NCBI GenBank assembly: GCA_963618495.1
Contig: CAVESF010000006.1
Coordinates: 1 to 64,000 of the forward strand
DNA from: Apopatosoma sp963618495
GTDB taxonomy: Bacteria > Bacillota > Clostridia > Oscillospirales > CAG-272
DNA: 64,000 nucleotides
Direction: 5' to 3'
In this document: piece after piece, positions 24,993 through 32,497 of the stretch
Layout: each line of letters starts with the position of its first letter
How positions within the stretch are numbered: the first letter of the stretch is position 1
Notes under the pieces: model-generated
The model's input: only the letters and a program-made list of their open reading frames with translations
What the model was told of the DNA's origin: nothing
The model's database searches: none
Translations under genes and position numbers: made by a program

Positions 24993-25765
24993 AAATTCTC
25001 ATAGAAATAATTGTCTGCTTTTTTGCGGGCATGGGCGCGGGACTCGGCACAGGCTTTGCCGGCATGAGTGCCGCAGCCGTGATAACTCCTATGCTCGTGA
25101 CATTTCTCGGCGTGGAGCCGTATACCGCCGTCGGCATAGCCCTCGCTTCCGATGTGCTTGCGAGCGCGATATCGGCATACACCTACGGCAAAAACAAAAA
25201 TCTCGATGTTAAAAACGGACTTGTCATGATGGCAAGCGTGCTCGTTTTCACCGTCATCGGCAGTTATGTTTCCAGCCTTGTCCCATCGGCGACAATGGGC
25301 AATTTCTCCGTGATAATGACATTTCTGCTCGGCATCAGATTCATAGTCAAGCCGGTTATGACCACAAAGGAAGCCATGCAGAGCGTTTCCGCAAAGAAAA
25401 AACTGATAAAATCCGTCATCTGCGGCTCGATAGTCGGCTTTATCTGCGGCTTCATCGGCGCGGGCGGCGGCATGATGATGCTCCTCCTTTTGACAAGCGT
25501 TCTCGGCTTTGAGCTGAAAACGGCTGTCGGCACGAGCGTTTTCATCATGACGTTCACGGCGCTGACAGGTTCGGTCTCCCACTTCGCCATCGGCGGTATG
25601 CCCGATATGCTCCTGCTCGCGCTCTGCATCCTCTTCACGCTGATATGGGCAAGGATAGCCGCCGTTATCGCAAACAAGGCTCAGCCCAAGACGCTCAACC
25701 GTGCGACAGGCATCGTTCTCGTCGTCCTCGGCATAGCGATATTCTCTTTCTCACTCATAAAATAA
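24989..25765 (+). CDS. TauE/SafE family membrane transporter
   Basis: Sulfite exporter TauE/SafE family protein (258 aa) with about eight hydrophobic segments in two related halves. GLGTGFAGMSAAAVITPML near the N-terminus and GFIGAGGGMMMLLLL in the second half are the paired glycine-rich motifs of the family. Members export sulfite, sulfoacetate or other small organic anions, or have unknown substrates. It is translationally coupled to the MarR gene by an ATGA overlap. Confidence 0.9.
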   Translation: MKILIEIIVCFFAGMGAGLGTGFAGMSAAAVITPMLVTFLGVEPYTAVGIALASDVLASAISAYTYGKNKNLDVKNGLVMMASVLVFTVIGSYVSSLVPSATMGNFSVIMTFLLGIRFIVKPVMTTKEAMQSVSAKKKLIKSVICGSIVGFICGFIGAGGGMMMLLLLTSVLGFELKTAVGTSVFIMTFTALTGSVSHFAIGGMPDMLLLALCILFTLIWARIAAVIANKAQPKTLNRATGIVLVVLGIAIFSFSLIK

Positions 25766-25784
25766 GCGGAAAGGCAGGCAAAAA

Positions 25785-25838
25785 CCCGATTTCGGCGTTT
25801 TTCGGGCGATTTTCTCTCAAAATATGCCGAAAATCGGG
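25785..25838 (+). terminator. long hairpin after tauE (possible terminator)
   Basis: CCCGATTTCGGC (25785-25796) pairs with GCCGAAAATCGGG (25826-25838) with one bulge; an inner ATTTT/AAAAT pair extends it. No good T-run follows, so the terminator role is uncertain. The rpmG promoter begins 11 bases later. Confidence 0.4.
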
Positions 25839-25848
25839 CAAAAGTCTA

Positions 25849-25877
25849 TTGACAAGAGGTATTTTATATGATATTAT
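25849..25877 (+). promoter_or_regulatory. promoter of the rpmG-secE-nusG-rplKA operon
   Basis: Perfect TTGACA (25849-25854), 17 bases, TATTAT (25872-25877). The expected transcription start, about 25884, coincides with the first base pairs of the leader structure at 25883-25934. Confidence 0.85.
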
Positions 25878-25882
25878 ATAGA

Positions 25883-25934
25883 TACCTCATAGGATGCGGT
25901 ACTGTTTTTCATACGCTCCTATCCGAGGGAGGTA
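25883..25934 (+). promoter_or_regulatory. structured 5' leader RNA upstream of rpmG
   Basis: Nested pairings visible by eye: TACCTC (25883-25888) with GAGGTA (25929-25934), ATAGGA (25889-25894) with TCCTAT (25917-25922), and GCGGTA (25896-25901) with TACGC (25912-25916) through one bulge. The outer 3' strand contains GGGAGGT, the binding site for a short ORF at 25942. It does not match a leader family I can name with confidence. Confidence 0.6.
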
Positions 25935-25941
25935 CTAAACA

Positions 25942-26040
25942 ATGCCGACGAAAAAGAATAATACGGCGTTTTCTCTCGTGAAAACCGCCTTATTTTGTCG
26001 CGCTTCTGTTTTCAAAACCGGAGAGCGGCGTTTTTATTAG
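25942..26040 (+). CDS. possible 32-aa leader peptide
   Basis: ORF of 32 codons (MPTKKNNTAFSLVKT...) with GGGAGGT 9-10 bases upstream. It runs straight through the hairpin at 25964-25989 and ends 38 bases before rpmG. Composition is not protein-like enough to be sure. If translated, ribosomes would break the hairpin, so it could act as an attenuator leader. The site that would start it is locked in the leader stem at 25929-25934. Confidence 0.3.
   Translation: MPTKKNNTAFSLVKTALFCRASVFKTGERRFY
25964..25997 (+). terminator. candidate attenuator hairpin in the rpmG leader
   Basis: GGCGTTTTC (25965-25973) pairs with GAAAACCGCC (25980-25989, one bulge), followed by TTATTTTG. A second copy of the 5' strand, GGCGTTTTT at 26027-26035, could compete for the same 3' partner, giving a possible alternative fold. 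Confidence 0.45.
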
Positions 26041-26078
26041 TCTTCACATCGGCTAAATCTAAACAGGAGGTCCCGAAA

Positions 26079-26228
26079 ATGCGCGTTAGAATCACACTCG
26101 CATGCAGTGAATGCAAGCAAAGAAACTACGACACAATGAAAAACAAGAAAAACGATCCTGACAGAATCGAGCTCAACAAGTACTGCAAGTTCTGTCGCAA
26201 GCACACCCTGCACAAAGAAACCAAGTAA
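26079..26228 (+). CDS. rpmG: 50S ribosomal protein L33
   Basis: L33 of 49 residues, starting MRVRITLACSECKQRNY. Two CxxC pairs (CSEC and CKFC) mark the zinc-binding form. AGGAGG (26065-26070) lies eight bases before the ATG, which excludes the longer in-frame start. It leads the rpmG-secE-nusG order usual in Firmicutes. Confidence 0.97.
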   Translation: MRVRITLACSECKQRNYDTMKNKKNDPDRIELNKYCKFCRKHTLHKETK

Positions 26229-26268
26229 AAGAAATTGGGCTTTTTAAAAGCTCGGCAAGGAGGAAAAC

Positions 26269-26502
26269 ATGGCAGAAAAAACCAAAACTGCAAAAGTGGG
26301 ATTTTTCAAGAAAATCGGAAAATTCTTCAGAGACTATAAGAGCGAATTCAAAAAGCTCGTATGGCCGACTCCGAAGCAGCTTCTCAAGAACACGGCTGTC
26401 GTTCTCGTGAGCATAATTGTTTTCGGTGCGTTCCTTGCGGCTGTCGATATGGGTTTCCACAAGCTTTTCACAGAGCTTGGCAACTGGTTTGCTCTGCTGT
26501 AA
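26269..26502 (+). CDS. secE: preprotein translocase subunit SecE
   Basis: Single-helix Sec channel subunit (77 aa). The conserved amphipathic segment EFKKLVWPTPKQLLKNT precedes one transmembrane helix (about 43-64). AAGGAGG lies before the ATG. The short Gram-positive form has one helix instead of the three in E. coli. Confidence 0.96.
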   Translation: MAEKTKTAKVGFFKKIGKFFRDYKSEFKKLVWPTPKQLLKNTAVVLVSIIVFGAFLAAVDMGFHKLFTELGNWFALL

Positions 26503-26547
26503 TTCTATTTTGGATTTTTCAAAATAGTTTATCAGGAGGAGCAGAAC

Positions 26548-27075
26548 ATGGATCAAACGAGCGAAGCGAAATGGTATGTGGTGCATACCTATTCCGGATA
26601 TGAAAACAAGGTCAAGACAAATCTCGAAAAGATTATCGAAAACCGCGGGATATCCCATCTGATAACAGATGTCAAGGTTCCCTCGGAAATAATTGTCGAG
26701 GAATCCGGCGATCAGAAAAAAGAAGTGGAAAGCAAGCTCTTTCCGAGCTATGTATTCGTCAAGATGATAATGTCCGACGAGACATGGCATGTCGTAAGAA
26801 ACATCACAGGCGCCACCGGCTTTGTCGGTCCCGGTTCGCGTCCCGTCCCGCTCTCCGATAAGGAAGTAGAGGCTCTCGGTGTCGATACCAGAGTTGTCGC
26901 TCCCGCATTTGAGGTCGGAAACAGCGTAAAGATTGTAAACGGTCCTATGTCCGGCTTTGTCGGCAAGGTCGAGAGCATCTCGCAGGACGGCAAAAAAGTC
27001 ACGGTACTCGCTTCCGTTTTCGGCAGAGATACCGCGGTCGAGCTTGACACATCAAGTGTCGCTCTCGCAGACTGA
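26548..27075 (+). CDS. nusG: transcription termination/antitermination factor NusG
   Basis: NusG (175 aa) with the N-terminal NGN domain (KWYVVHTYSGYENKVKTNL, GFVGPGSRPVPLSDKEV) and a C-terminal KOW domain (about 125-175; VKIVNGPMSGFVGKVESI). It binds RNA polymerase and modulates pausing and termination. AGGAGGAG precedes the ATG. It sits in its usual place between secE and rplK. Confidence 0.97.
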   Translation: MDQTSEAKWYVVHTYSGYENKVKTNLEKIIENRGISHLITDVKVPSEIIVEESGDQKKEVESKLFPSYVFVKMIMSDETWHVVRNITGATGFVGPGSRPVPLSDKEVEALGVDTRVVAPAFEVGNSVKIVNGPMSGFVGKVESISQDGKKVTVLASVFGRDTAVELDTSSVALAD

Positions 27076-27087
27076 CAAACTTTTTTC

Positions 27088-27115
27088 GCACATAACAGAG
27101 CCAAATATTATGTGC
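27088..27115 (+). other. hairpin after nusG
   Basis: GCACATAA (27088-27095) pairs with TTATGTGC (27108-27115), preceded by TTTTTT and followed by TTTG. It may be a weak, leaky terminator or a processing site between nusG and rplK. Confidence 0.4.
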
Positions 27116-27117
27116 TT

Positions 27118-27166
27118 TGTGGGAGGGAGAAAATTTTATTTTATGATTCTCCCGAGGATTACCACA
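27118..27166 (+). promoter_or_regulatory. candidate ribosomal-protein (L1?) binding leader before rplK
   Basis: TGTGG (27118-27122) pairs with CCACA (27162-27166), and GGGAGAA (27125-27131) with TTCTCCC (27147-27153). Between the two stems is an asymmetric internal loop (2 bases against 8). A two-tier stem with an asymmetric loop, next to the rplKA start, is the known architecture of L1 autoregulatory sites; identity is inferred. Confidence 0.45.
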
Positions 27167-27182
27167 TTCGGAGGTGTAAATT

Positions 27183-27608
27183 ATGGCAAAGAAAATTACA
27201 GCTTATGTAAAATTGCAGCTGCCTGCGGGCAAAGCAACTCCCCAGCCGCCTGTTGGTCCGGCTCTCGGTCAGCACGGCGTTAATATCGCGGCGTTCACAA
27301 AGGAATTCAATGAGCGCACAAAGAACGATATCGGTCTTATAATCCCTGTTGTTATCACAATCTTCGCAGACCGTTCGTTCTCATTTATCACAAAGACTCC
27401 TCCCGCAGCCGTTCTTATAAAGAAAGCTTGCGGAATCGAGACAGCTTCCGCTGTTCCGAATAAGACAAAGGTTGCTTCCCTCACAAAGGAGCAGGTACGC
27501 AAAATCGCCGAAACAAAGATGCCCGACCTCAATGCGGCTTCCGTAGAAGCAGCTATGAGCATGATTGCAGGTACAGCCCGCAGCATGGGTATCACGGTAG
27601 AGGACTAA
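27183..27608 (+). CDS. rplK: 50S ribosomal protein L11
   Basis: L11 (141 aa, standard length). The N-terminal proline-rich signature KLQLPAGKATPQPPVGPALG and the C-terminal RNA-binding domain (MPDLNAASVEAAMSMIAGTARSMG) are present. GGAGGTG precedes the ATG. It is followed by rplA after 14 bases. Confidence 0.98.
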   Translation: MAKKITAYVKLQLPAGKATPQPPVGPALGQHGVNIAAFTKEFNERTKNDIGLIIPVVITIFADRSFSFITKTPPAAVLIKKACGIETASAVPNKTKVASLTKEQVRKIAETKMPDLNAASVEAAMSMIAGTARSMGITVED

Positions 27609-27622
27609 GGAGGTAAGCAATA

Positions 27623-28318
27623 ATGTTTAAGGGTAAGAAATATCAGGATAGCGCAAAGCTTATCGACAAGACAAAACTTTATGACAGCAATGAGGCTATC
27701 GCTCTCGTTTGCCAGACTTCCAAGGCAAAATTTGATGAAACAATCGAGCTTCACATCCGTCTCGGCGTTGACAGCCGTCATGCAGACCAGCAGGTTCGCG
27801 GTGCGGTGGTTCTTCCGCACGGTACAGGTAAGACTGTAAGAACCCTCGTTTTTGCAAAGGGTGACAAGGCGGAAGCCGCTAAGGCAGCAGGTGCCGATTA
27901 TGTCGGTGCTGAAGATATGGTTGCAAAGATTACAGGTGAAAACTGGTTTGATTTCGATGTAGTCATCGCAACACCCGATATGATGGGCGTTATTGGTCGT
28001 CTCGGTAAGATACTCGGTCCTAAGGGACTCATGCCTAACCCCAAGGCAGGCACAGTTACCATGGATGTTGCCAAGGCTGTAAACGAAGCTAAGGCAGGTA
28101 AGATTGAGTACCGTCTTGACAAGACAAACATCATTCACTGCCCCATCGGCAAGGCATCTTTCGGTGCTGAAAAGCTTCAGGATAACTTCAATACGCTCAT
28201 GGGCGCAGTTATCAAGGCTAAGCCTGCCGCTGCAAAGGGTCAGTATATCAAGAGCTGCGTAATCGCAAGCACAATGGGTCCCGGCGTGAAGATAAATCAG
28301 GCTAAGCTTGATGTTTAA
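27623..28318 (+). CDS. rplA: 50S ribosomal protein L1
   Basis: L1 (231 aa, standard length) with the conserved domain II segment ILGPKGLMPNPKAGTVT and the C-terminal TMGPGVKIN. It builds the L1 stalk and in many bacteria represses its own operon. AAGGAGG precedes the ATG. The expected rplJ-rplL genes do not follow: the next 378 bases hold only hairpins and IS-like repeats, then proS comes in from the other strand. Confidence 0.98.
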   Translation: MFKGKKYQDSAKLIDKTKLYDSNEAIALVCQTSKAKFDETIELHIRLGVDSRHADQQVRGAVVLPHGTGKTVRTLVFAKGDKAEAAKAAGADYVGAEDMVAKITGENWFDFDVVIATPDMMGVIGRLGKILGPKGLMPNPKAGTVTMDVAKAVNEAKAGKIEYRLDKTNIIHCPIGKASFGAEKLQDNFNTLMGAVIKAKPAAAKGQYIKSCVIASTMGPGVKINQAKLDV

Positions 28319-28365
28319 TCGCGGAAACGCTAAAAAGTTCAGCACGAAAAGAGGCAGGATTTTTC

Positions 28366-28681
28366 GGCTCTTTGTCAATAGTTGGGATAGAAAAAGTCTG
28401 ACGAAAATGTAAGAAACCATTGAAAAAACAGGGGAAGCGTCACGAAACGTAGTGGAGTGGCGCTTCCCCTGTTCTTCGGCGCCGCTTTTGCCGGTTCTAT
28501 AATAAAAGTCGGGGAACCCCGGATAAGCTAAATAAAATAAAAAAGAACGAGCATATCTGAAAAAGTCTGATATAATGTAAGTTACTATACTAACAATATC
28601 AGAGGTATCAAATATGCTCAATTCTTATTGTACAGAAAAATTGCGGCTCTTTGTCAATAATTGAGGTAGAAAAAGTCTGCC
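28366..28681 (+). mobile_element. IS-end-like direct repeats (decayed insertion sequence or MITE)
   Basis: Fills most of the gene-free 28319-28696 region. A 37-bp sequence starting GGCTCTTTGTCAATA and ending GAAAAAGTCTG.C occurs at 28366-28402 and 28645-28681 in the same orientation (33 of 37 identical). A partial third copy (GAAAAAGTCTGA...ATGTAAG) lies at 28559-28580. GGCTCTTTGTCAA-like ends recall ISL3-family terminal repeats. ATG at 28614 opens a 16-codon ORF (MLNSYCTEKL...) that resembles the start of an ISL3-type transposase and runs into the second repeat. A hairpin GAGCATAT/ATATGCTC with inner TCTGATAT/ATATCAGA lies at 28549-28619. No intact transposase remains. Family assignment is from memory and tentative. 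Confidence 0.45.
28428..28472 (+). terminator. large hairpin downstream of rplA
   Basis: ACAGGGGAAGCG (28428-28439) pairs perfectly with CGCTTCCCCTGT (28461-28472), extended inward by CAC/GTG, with a 13-base loop. A-rich before (TGAAAAAA) but only GTTCTTC after. It may end the ribosomal operon or belong to the IS remnant. Confidence 0.45.
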
Positions 28682-28696
28682 TTTTTATTATCGAAA

Positions 28697-30130
28697 TCAA
28701 TATGCCTTTGCCCAGAGAACCATCTTCTCCGCTTTCTTGCCACAGCAAACGCAGGTATCGGAGATATGCTCCTGCTCGAGCGGAATACAACGCGAGCCTG
28801 CGCCTGTCATTTCCTTTACCTTGTCCTCGCAAGCCTCGTCGCCGCACCACATGGCACGGATGAAACCGTCGCCGTTTTTGAGTGCTTCGTTTATCTCGTC
28901 GATAGTCTTGCAGTCAAATGTACGGCGCTGACGGTTTGCCAGAGCCTTTTCATACATGCCGACACGAACCTTTCCGAGCATTTCTTCCACTGTTTTTTCG
29001 ATATTTTCAAGCGGCACCGTGACCTTTTCGAGATTATGACGCATCATTATCACGCACTGACCGGCTTCAATATCGCGCGGACCGATCTCTATTCTGAGCG
29101 GAACGCCTTTCATTTCATATTCGGCGAATTTCCAGCCGGGACTCTGATCGCTTGAATCCAGCTTCACTCTGAAGCCCTTAAGTGCCCCTTTAAGCTCCTC
29201 TGCTTTCTCTATAACACCGGGCTTGTGAGCCGCTATGGGGATGATAACCACCTGAACAGGCGCCACGGCAGGCGGGAGAACGAGACCGTTGTCATCGCCG
29301 TGCGTCATGATGATGCCGCCTATCATACGGGTTGTGCTACCCCATGATGTCTGGAAAGGATATTCGAGTTTATTTTCCTTGGAGAGATATCTGATATTGA
29401 AAGCGCGCGCAAAACCGTCGCCGAAGAAATGCGATGTGCCTGCCTGAAGCGCCTTTCCGTCATGCATGAGAGCCTCGATGGCATATGTGTCCTCAGCACC
29501 CGCAAACTTATCGCTCGGTGTCTTTTTGCCCTTGATAACGGGGATGGCGAGGTCATGCTCATGAAAATCGGCATAAACGCCGAGCATGCGCTCTGTCTCT
29601 TCTATTGCCTCCTCGGCTGTAGCGTGCATCGTATGGCCCTCCTGCCAGAGAAATTCTCTCGTGCGCAGGAAAGGACGCGTTGTTTTCTCCCAGCGGACAA
29701 CACTGCACCACTGATTATAAAGCTTCGGCAGATCGCGGTAGGATTTGATTATATTTGCATAATGATCGCAGAAAAGCACCTCGGATGTGGGGCGCACGCA
29801 AAGCTTCTCGGGAAGCGCGTCCGAACCGCCGTGAGTTACCCATGCAACCTCGGGAGCGAAGCCCTCTACATGTTCCTTTTCTTTATTGAGCAGGCTCTCG
29901 GGAATAAACATCGGCATATAAACATTTTCATGCCCGAGCTCCTTGAATCTGGAATCAAGTATCTTCTGTATATTTTCCCATATAGCATAGCCATAAGGTC
30001 GGATTATCATGCATCCCTTCACGCCAGAATAGTCAACAAGGTCGGCTTTGAGGCATATATCGGTATACCACTTTGCAAAATCAACATCCATTGATGTTAT
30101 CTGCTCGACCATTTTTTTGTCATTTGCCAT
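28697..30130 (-). CDS. proS: prolyl-tRNA synthetase, archaeal/eukaryal type
   Basis: Class II ProRS (477 aa) of the short archaeal-like form found in many Clostridia; it lacks the bacterial-type editing insertion. The catalytic core shows RPTSEVLFCDHYANIIKS (motif 2 region with TxE) and FLRTREFLWQEGHT. The anticodon-binding domain begins near residue 285 (PPAVAPVQVVIIPI). A zinc-type C-terminal domain carries four cysteines (CGDEAC and CVCCGKK) and ends in the conserved Tyr. It faces rplA convergently. No T-box motif was found upstream. Confidence 0.97.
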   Translation of the reverse strand: MANDKKMVEQITSMDVDFAKWYTDICLKADLVDYSGVKGCMIIRPYGYAIWENIQKILDSRFKELGHENVYMPMFIPESLLNKEKEHVEGFAPEVAWVTHGGSDALPEKLCVRPTSEVLFCDHYANIIKSYRDLPKLYNQWCSVVRWEKTTRPFLRTREFLWQEGHTMHATAEEAIEETERMLGVYADFHEHDLAIPVIKGKKTPSDKFAGAEDTYAIEALMHDGKALQAGTSHFFGDGFARAFNIRYLSKENKLEYPFQTSWGSTTRMIGGIIMTHGDDNGLVLPPAVAPVQVVIIPIAAHKPGVIEKAEELKGALKGFRVKLDSSDQSPGWKFAEYEMKGVPLRIEIGPRDIEAGQCVIMMRHNLEKVTVPLENIEKTVEEMLGKVRVGMYEKALANRQRRTFDCKTIDEINEALKNGDGFIRAMWCGDEACEDKVKEMTGAGSRCIPLEQEHISDTCVCCGKKAEKMVLWAKAY

Positions 30131-30163
30131 ATTTTACACTCCTATAATTTTAGTCTATAGATT

Positions 30164-30193
30164 ATATTATCATTTCAATAAAGAAAAGTCAAT
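30164..30193 (-). promoter_or_regulatory. probable promoter of proS
   Basis: On the - strand TTGACT (30188-30193) precedes a run GATAATATAATC. Either GATAAT (16 spacing) or TAATAT (18 spacing) could be the -10, so the exact box is uncertain. It lies about 35-60 bases upstream of the start. Confidence 0.5.
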
Positions 30194-30223
30194 CTGATTT
30201 TGATAAATAAAGCGATATTTTTC

Positions 30224-31621
30224 TTATTCCGAAGCCTTTTTCGGCGCGAGAACGGAAAGAATATCGAAAATACTGCGCACAGGGACAATTTTTACGCCCT
30301 CGGGCGCCTTTATCGCCGATGCGCCGCGCGCAGGCGCATATATTCTGCGGAAACCGAGCCTTGCCGCCTCGCGGACGCGCCATTCAAGCCTTGATACGGC
30401 GCGGCATTCGCCCGAAAGTCCCAGCTCGCCTATGCAAAGCACATCATCCGGCACGGGAACATCGCGTATGCAGGAAATAAGCGATAGCGCGACGCCGAGG
30501 TCTGATGCCGTTTCCTCTATATGAAGCCCGCCTATGACATTGAGATAGACATCGAGCGAAGAAAAGCGAAGCCCGAGCCGCTTTTCGAGAATGGCAAGTA
30601 TAAGTGCCATGCGGTTATAATCCATGCCCGCCGACATACGCCGCGGCGATGGGTAGACGGTCGCCGTAGTCAATGCCTGAATCTCGGCAATAATGGGACG
30701 CGTACCCTCGATAACGCATACGGCGCAGTTGCCCGAAACGCCTGCGGGTCTGTCCGCAAGCAGAGCCTCGGAGGGATTTTCCACCTCGCACAGTCCCGCG
30801 TCCGTCATCTCGAAAACACCTATTTCGTTTGTCGAGCCGAAACGGTTTTTCACGGCGCGTATCACGCGGAAGCTCTGCCGCGGTTCGCCCTCGAAATAGA
30901 GTACGGTATCCACCATATGCTCAAGCGTTTTCGGTCCCGCTATGCTTCCCTCTTTATTGACATGACCGGCGAGGATTATGCTCGTGCCATCGGATTTTGC
31001 CTTGTTTATGAAAATCGAGGCGCTCTCTCTTATCTGCGTCACACTGCCGGGGACAGAGGCGCTCTCGTTATGATACATGGTCTGGATAGAGTCGATTATC
31101 ATAACATCGGGCTTCAGCTTTTCGCAATGCGAGATAATCTTTGCCGCATCGGATTCTGCGAGAACATAGATATTGTCACTCTTTATCCCGAGGCGTTTTG
31201 CCCGCATGGAAATCTGCCCGACAGATTCCTCGCCGGAAACATAAAGCACGCGCTTGCTCTCGGCGATACTGCGGCATATCTGAAGAAGCAGGGTTGATTT
31301 GCCTATACCCGGTTCGCCCGAGAGGAGCGAAACGGAGCCTGTGACTATGCCGCCGCCGAGCACGCGGTCGAATTCGCCCATGCCGCTCTTTGTACGCATA
31401 TATTCGGGGAGAACAAGCGCATCGAGCTTCTCCGGAGCGGAATCTCCGCTTCCCGAGAGCATCAGGCGCTTTGCCGTTTTCTTATCCGAGCCTGCTGAGG
31501 GAGCTTCCTCATAGGTCTCCTCGACGAATGTGTTCCATGCGCCGCAGGAGGGACATCTGCCCAGCCATTTCGCGCTCTGATAGTCGCATTCACTGCAAAC
31601 ATAAACCGTTTTCTTCTTCAT
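30224..31621 (-). CDS. radA: DNA repair protein RadA
   Basis: RadA/Sms (465 aa), a RecA-like ATPase and helicase in recombination. The N-terminal zinc finger uses C9, C12, C23 and C26. Walker A GEPGIGKST follows, then the RadA-specific motif KNRFGSTNEIG and a C-terminal Lon-protease-like domain. AGAGGT precedes the ATG. It lies 26 bases after cwlD and is probably in one transcript with it and the membrane protein upstream. Confidence 0.97.
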   Translation of the reverse strand: MKKKTVYVCSECDYQSAKWLGRCPSCGAWNTFVEETYEEAPSAGSDKKTAKRLMLSGSGDSAPEKLDALVLPEYMRTKSGMGEFDRVLGGGIVTGSVSLLSGEPGIGKSTLLLQICRSIAESKRVLYVSGEESVGQISMRAKRLGIKSDNIYVLAESDAAKIISHCEKLKPDVMIIDSIQTMYHNESASVPGSVTQIRESASIFINKAKSDGTSIILAGHVNKEGSIAGPKTLEHMVDTVLYFEGEPRQSFRVIRAVKNRFGSTNEIGVFEMTDAGLCEVENPSEALLADRPAGVSGNCAVCVIEGTRPIIAEIQALTTATVYPSPRRMSAGMDYNRMALILAILEKRLGLRFSSLDVYLNVIGGLHIEETASDLGVALSLISCIRDVPVPDDVLCIGELGLSGECRAVSRLEWRVREAARLGFRRIYAPARGASAIKAPEGVKIVPVRSIFDILSVLAPKKASE

Positions 31622-31647
31622 TGATTTTTACCTCTTATAAAAGTCTT

Positions 31648-32391
31648 TTACTTTGAAATCGCGTCGCATACCGCCGCATAGATGACGCAGGCGAGCTTAT
31701 CCTGATAATCCGCCATACCGAGCAGAGCCGCTTCGGTTCGGTTTGAGAGGAAGCCGCACTCCACAAGCACTGCGGGAATTTCGAGATTATCAAGCACATA
31801 GATAGATGAATCGGCCGGCTTTATCTTCCGCTTGTTTTCGCTCTGGAAAAAATCCGCCGTCTTATTCTGTATGCTCTCGGCTATATCGCGCGAGGCTTCG
31901 TTTGCCCGTGAATAATAAACCTGAAGCCCGCTGTATTTTTCCACTGGGAATTTGTTCATATGTATGCTCACGAAAACCGCGTTTTCGTAGCTCTCGGCAA
32001 TCTTTACGCGGCTTGCAAGGTCGTCGCGCTTCTTATGATTGCTCCCCTCGGAGCAGAGCATCCTGTCATCGCTGCGCGTCATCACGACATCGACGTCCGC
32101 AAGGCGGAAAAGCTCGCGGAGCTTTGACGCCACGGCAAGGTTCAAATCCTTTTCAAGCACGCCCGAGTCGGAAACTGCACCGCCGTCCATGCCGCCGTGT
32201 CCCGCGTCTATGACTATCGTTATGCGCTTTTCCTCTGCCGCCGCAGGTTCTGCCGCCGCCTGCAAAAAAGCGGCGAAAAAAGAATCCTTTCCGCTGGAAA
32301 TCGCGCTCCCCGCAAGAAGTCCCGCCAAAACAAGCATCACCGAAAAAAGACAGAATTTTGCCGCCGTAAATGCCCCTCTGCATTTTGCCAT
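31648..32391 (-). CDS. cwlD: N-acetylmuramoyl-L-alanine amidase, CwlD type
   Basis: Exported Amidase_3 enzyme (247 aa) that cleaves the stem peptide from peptidoglycan. An N-terminal signal/anchor helix (about 12-32) is followed by the catalytic domain with zinc ligands H65 (DAGHGG), E80 and H144 (SIHMN), and catalytic E211 (VECGFLSN). The size and single-domain layout match CwlD, which makes muramic-delta-lactam in the spore cortex; this supports an endospore-forming host. The spore role is inferred from the subfamily. Confidence 0.88.
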   Translation of the reverse strand: MAKCRGAFTAAKFCLFSVMLVLAGLLAGSAISSGKDSFFAAFLQAAAEPAAAEEKRITIVIDAGHGGMDGGAVSDSGVLEKDLNLAVASKLRELFRLADVDVVMTRSDDRMLCSEGSNHKKRDDLASRVKIAESYENAVFVSIHMNKFPVEKYSGLQVYYSRANEASRDIAESIQNKTADFFQSENKRKIKPADSSIYVLDNLEIPAVLVECGFLSNRTEAALLGMADYQDKLACVIYAAVCDAISK

Positions 32392-32465
32392 AATATATCA
32401 TCTCCCAAAAAATCTCTTATGGAAATGTATATTCGGGTGCGTGGAAAAGTATGAGTTTTTATCAG

Positions 32466-32493
32466 TTCCGCCCTGCCTTCCGGCAGAGCGGAA
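32466..32493 (-). other. hairpin between membrane protein gene and cwlD
   Basis: TTCCGC/GCGGAA with inner CTGCC/GGCAG, directly after the stop codon of the membrane protein. No T-run on the - strand, so it may be a weak attenuator or a processing site. Confidence 0.35.
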
Positions 32494-32497
32494 AATA

